Shown one piece after another: positions 63,708 to 64,000 of a DNA stretch of 64,000 bases; within the stretch, counting starts at the first letter, position 1; each line of letters begins with the position of its first letter. The position numbers and the translations under genes are program-made. The DNA is from Isosphaeraceae bacterium (GTDB lineage: Bacteria; Planctomycetota; Planctomycetia; Isosphaerales; Isosphaeraceae): NCBI GenBank assembly GCA_031291845.1, contig JARLIH010000467.1, positions 1-64,000 of the forward strand, in the 5' to 3' direction. The notes under the pieces are model-generated. The model searched no databases. It was not told the DNA's origin and worked only from the letters and a program-made list of their open reading frames with translations.

Positions 63708-64000
63708 GACGGTCTCTCGGGACACACACGGTCAGCCGCGGGCAGAACTCGAGGTCCAGGCGCTTTGACCAGCACTACTCCAAGACAACCATAGGTGCTC
63801 GGACACGGATCCAGACGAGGATCGCCCGACGGTGCCGACTGATTTTCTTGGATTTTCCCGGGAGCCTCAAAACGCTGTTCTTACGATCCCCAAGCCTTGC
63901 CGGATAGCACCGGCCGATTTTCTTGGATTTCTTGCATTTCTTGAACGCCACTTCGGCGTCTTTCCGGCCCGAACCACGTCGTTCCCAGCGCGCCCTCTCT
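63708..64000. repeat. Upstream region of the polymerase operon with a 15-bp direct repeat
   Basis: GATTTTCTTGGATTT occurs twice, at 63841-63855 and 63916-63930, 75 bp apart, and a related TTGCATTTCTTGAA follows the second copy. No gene is visible to the window end. The position upstream of the operon fits binding sites for a regulator, but a chance repeat cannot be excluded. Confidence 0.55.

Overview
The window looks like part of a secondary replicon (large plasmid or chromid) of a planctomycete, most likely in or near the Isosphaeraceae. The evidence is uniformly GC-rich DNA, a secreted giant protein opening with the planctomycete export motif (L-E-x-L-E-x-R-x-L-L-S), an exosortase with EpsI, a DUF4058 protein, double-FHA proteins, and above all a complete plasmid-type replication and partition module in the middle. 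The genus is inferred, not shown.

Layout. 1-270: remnant of a GNAT gene and a 42-bp palindrome. 0.27-7.7 kb (minus): an operon of five GT4 glycosyltransferases and one membrane acyltransferase, most joined by 4-bp ATGA overlaps. 8.1-12.4 kb (minus): exosortase, tyrosine autokinase/co-polymerase and EpsI, the export and sorting core of an exopolysaccharide (EPS) system. 12.7-19.3 kb (plus): DUF4058 protein, a 1403-aa TPR protein and a double-FHA protein. 19.36-23.6 kb: about 12 iterons, an AT-rich stretch, a RepA-like initiator, ParA, ParB and four perfect copies of a 13-bp palindrome proposed as parS. 23.8-36.9 kb: promoter, structured leader and a 4242-aa secreted multidomain protein closed by a strong terminator. 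37.0-38.6 kb: a small orphan gene and an AT-richer methyltransferase, each preceded by a copy of a 157-bp promoter-bearing repeat. 38.7-44.7 kb (minus): large membrane protein, GT2, epimerase and nucleotide-sugar dehydrogenase. 44.9-50.9 kb: three GT-C type membrane glycosyltransferases (one with a DUF4214 tail) and a lone AhpD-type gene. 51.0-63.7 kb: second double-FHA protein, RmlA, a GT4-toroid fusion, two GH130 proteins, a Gfo/Idh oxidoreductase, two GT4 enzymes and an O-antigen-ligase-like polymerase.

How it fits together (inference). The replicon is dominated by surface polysaccharide functions. Nucleotide sugars are made by RmlA, the epimerase and the dehydrogenase. Repeat units are assembled by GT2/GT4 enzymes and decorated by GT-C enzymes and the acyltransferase. 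The Wzy-like protein polymerises them and the autokinase/co-polymerase controls chain length. Exosortase, EpsI and the TPR protein belong to the linked protein-sorting machinery. The GT4-toroid plus GH130 set suggests a mannoside-type oligosaccharide. No rRNA, tRNA, CRISPR array or intact insertion sequence was seen.
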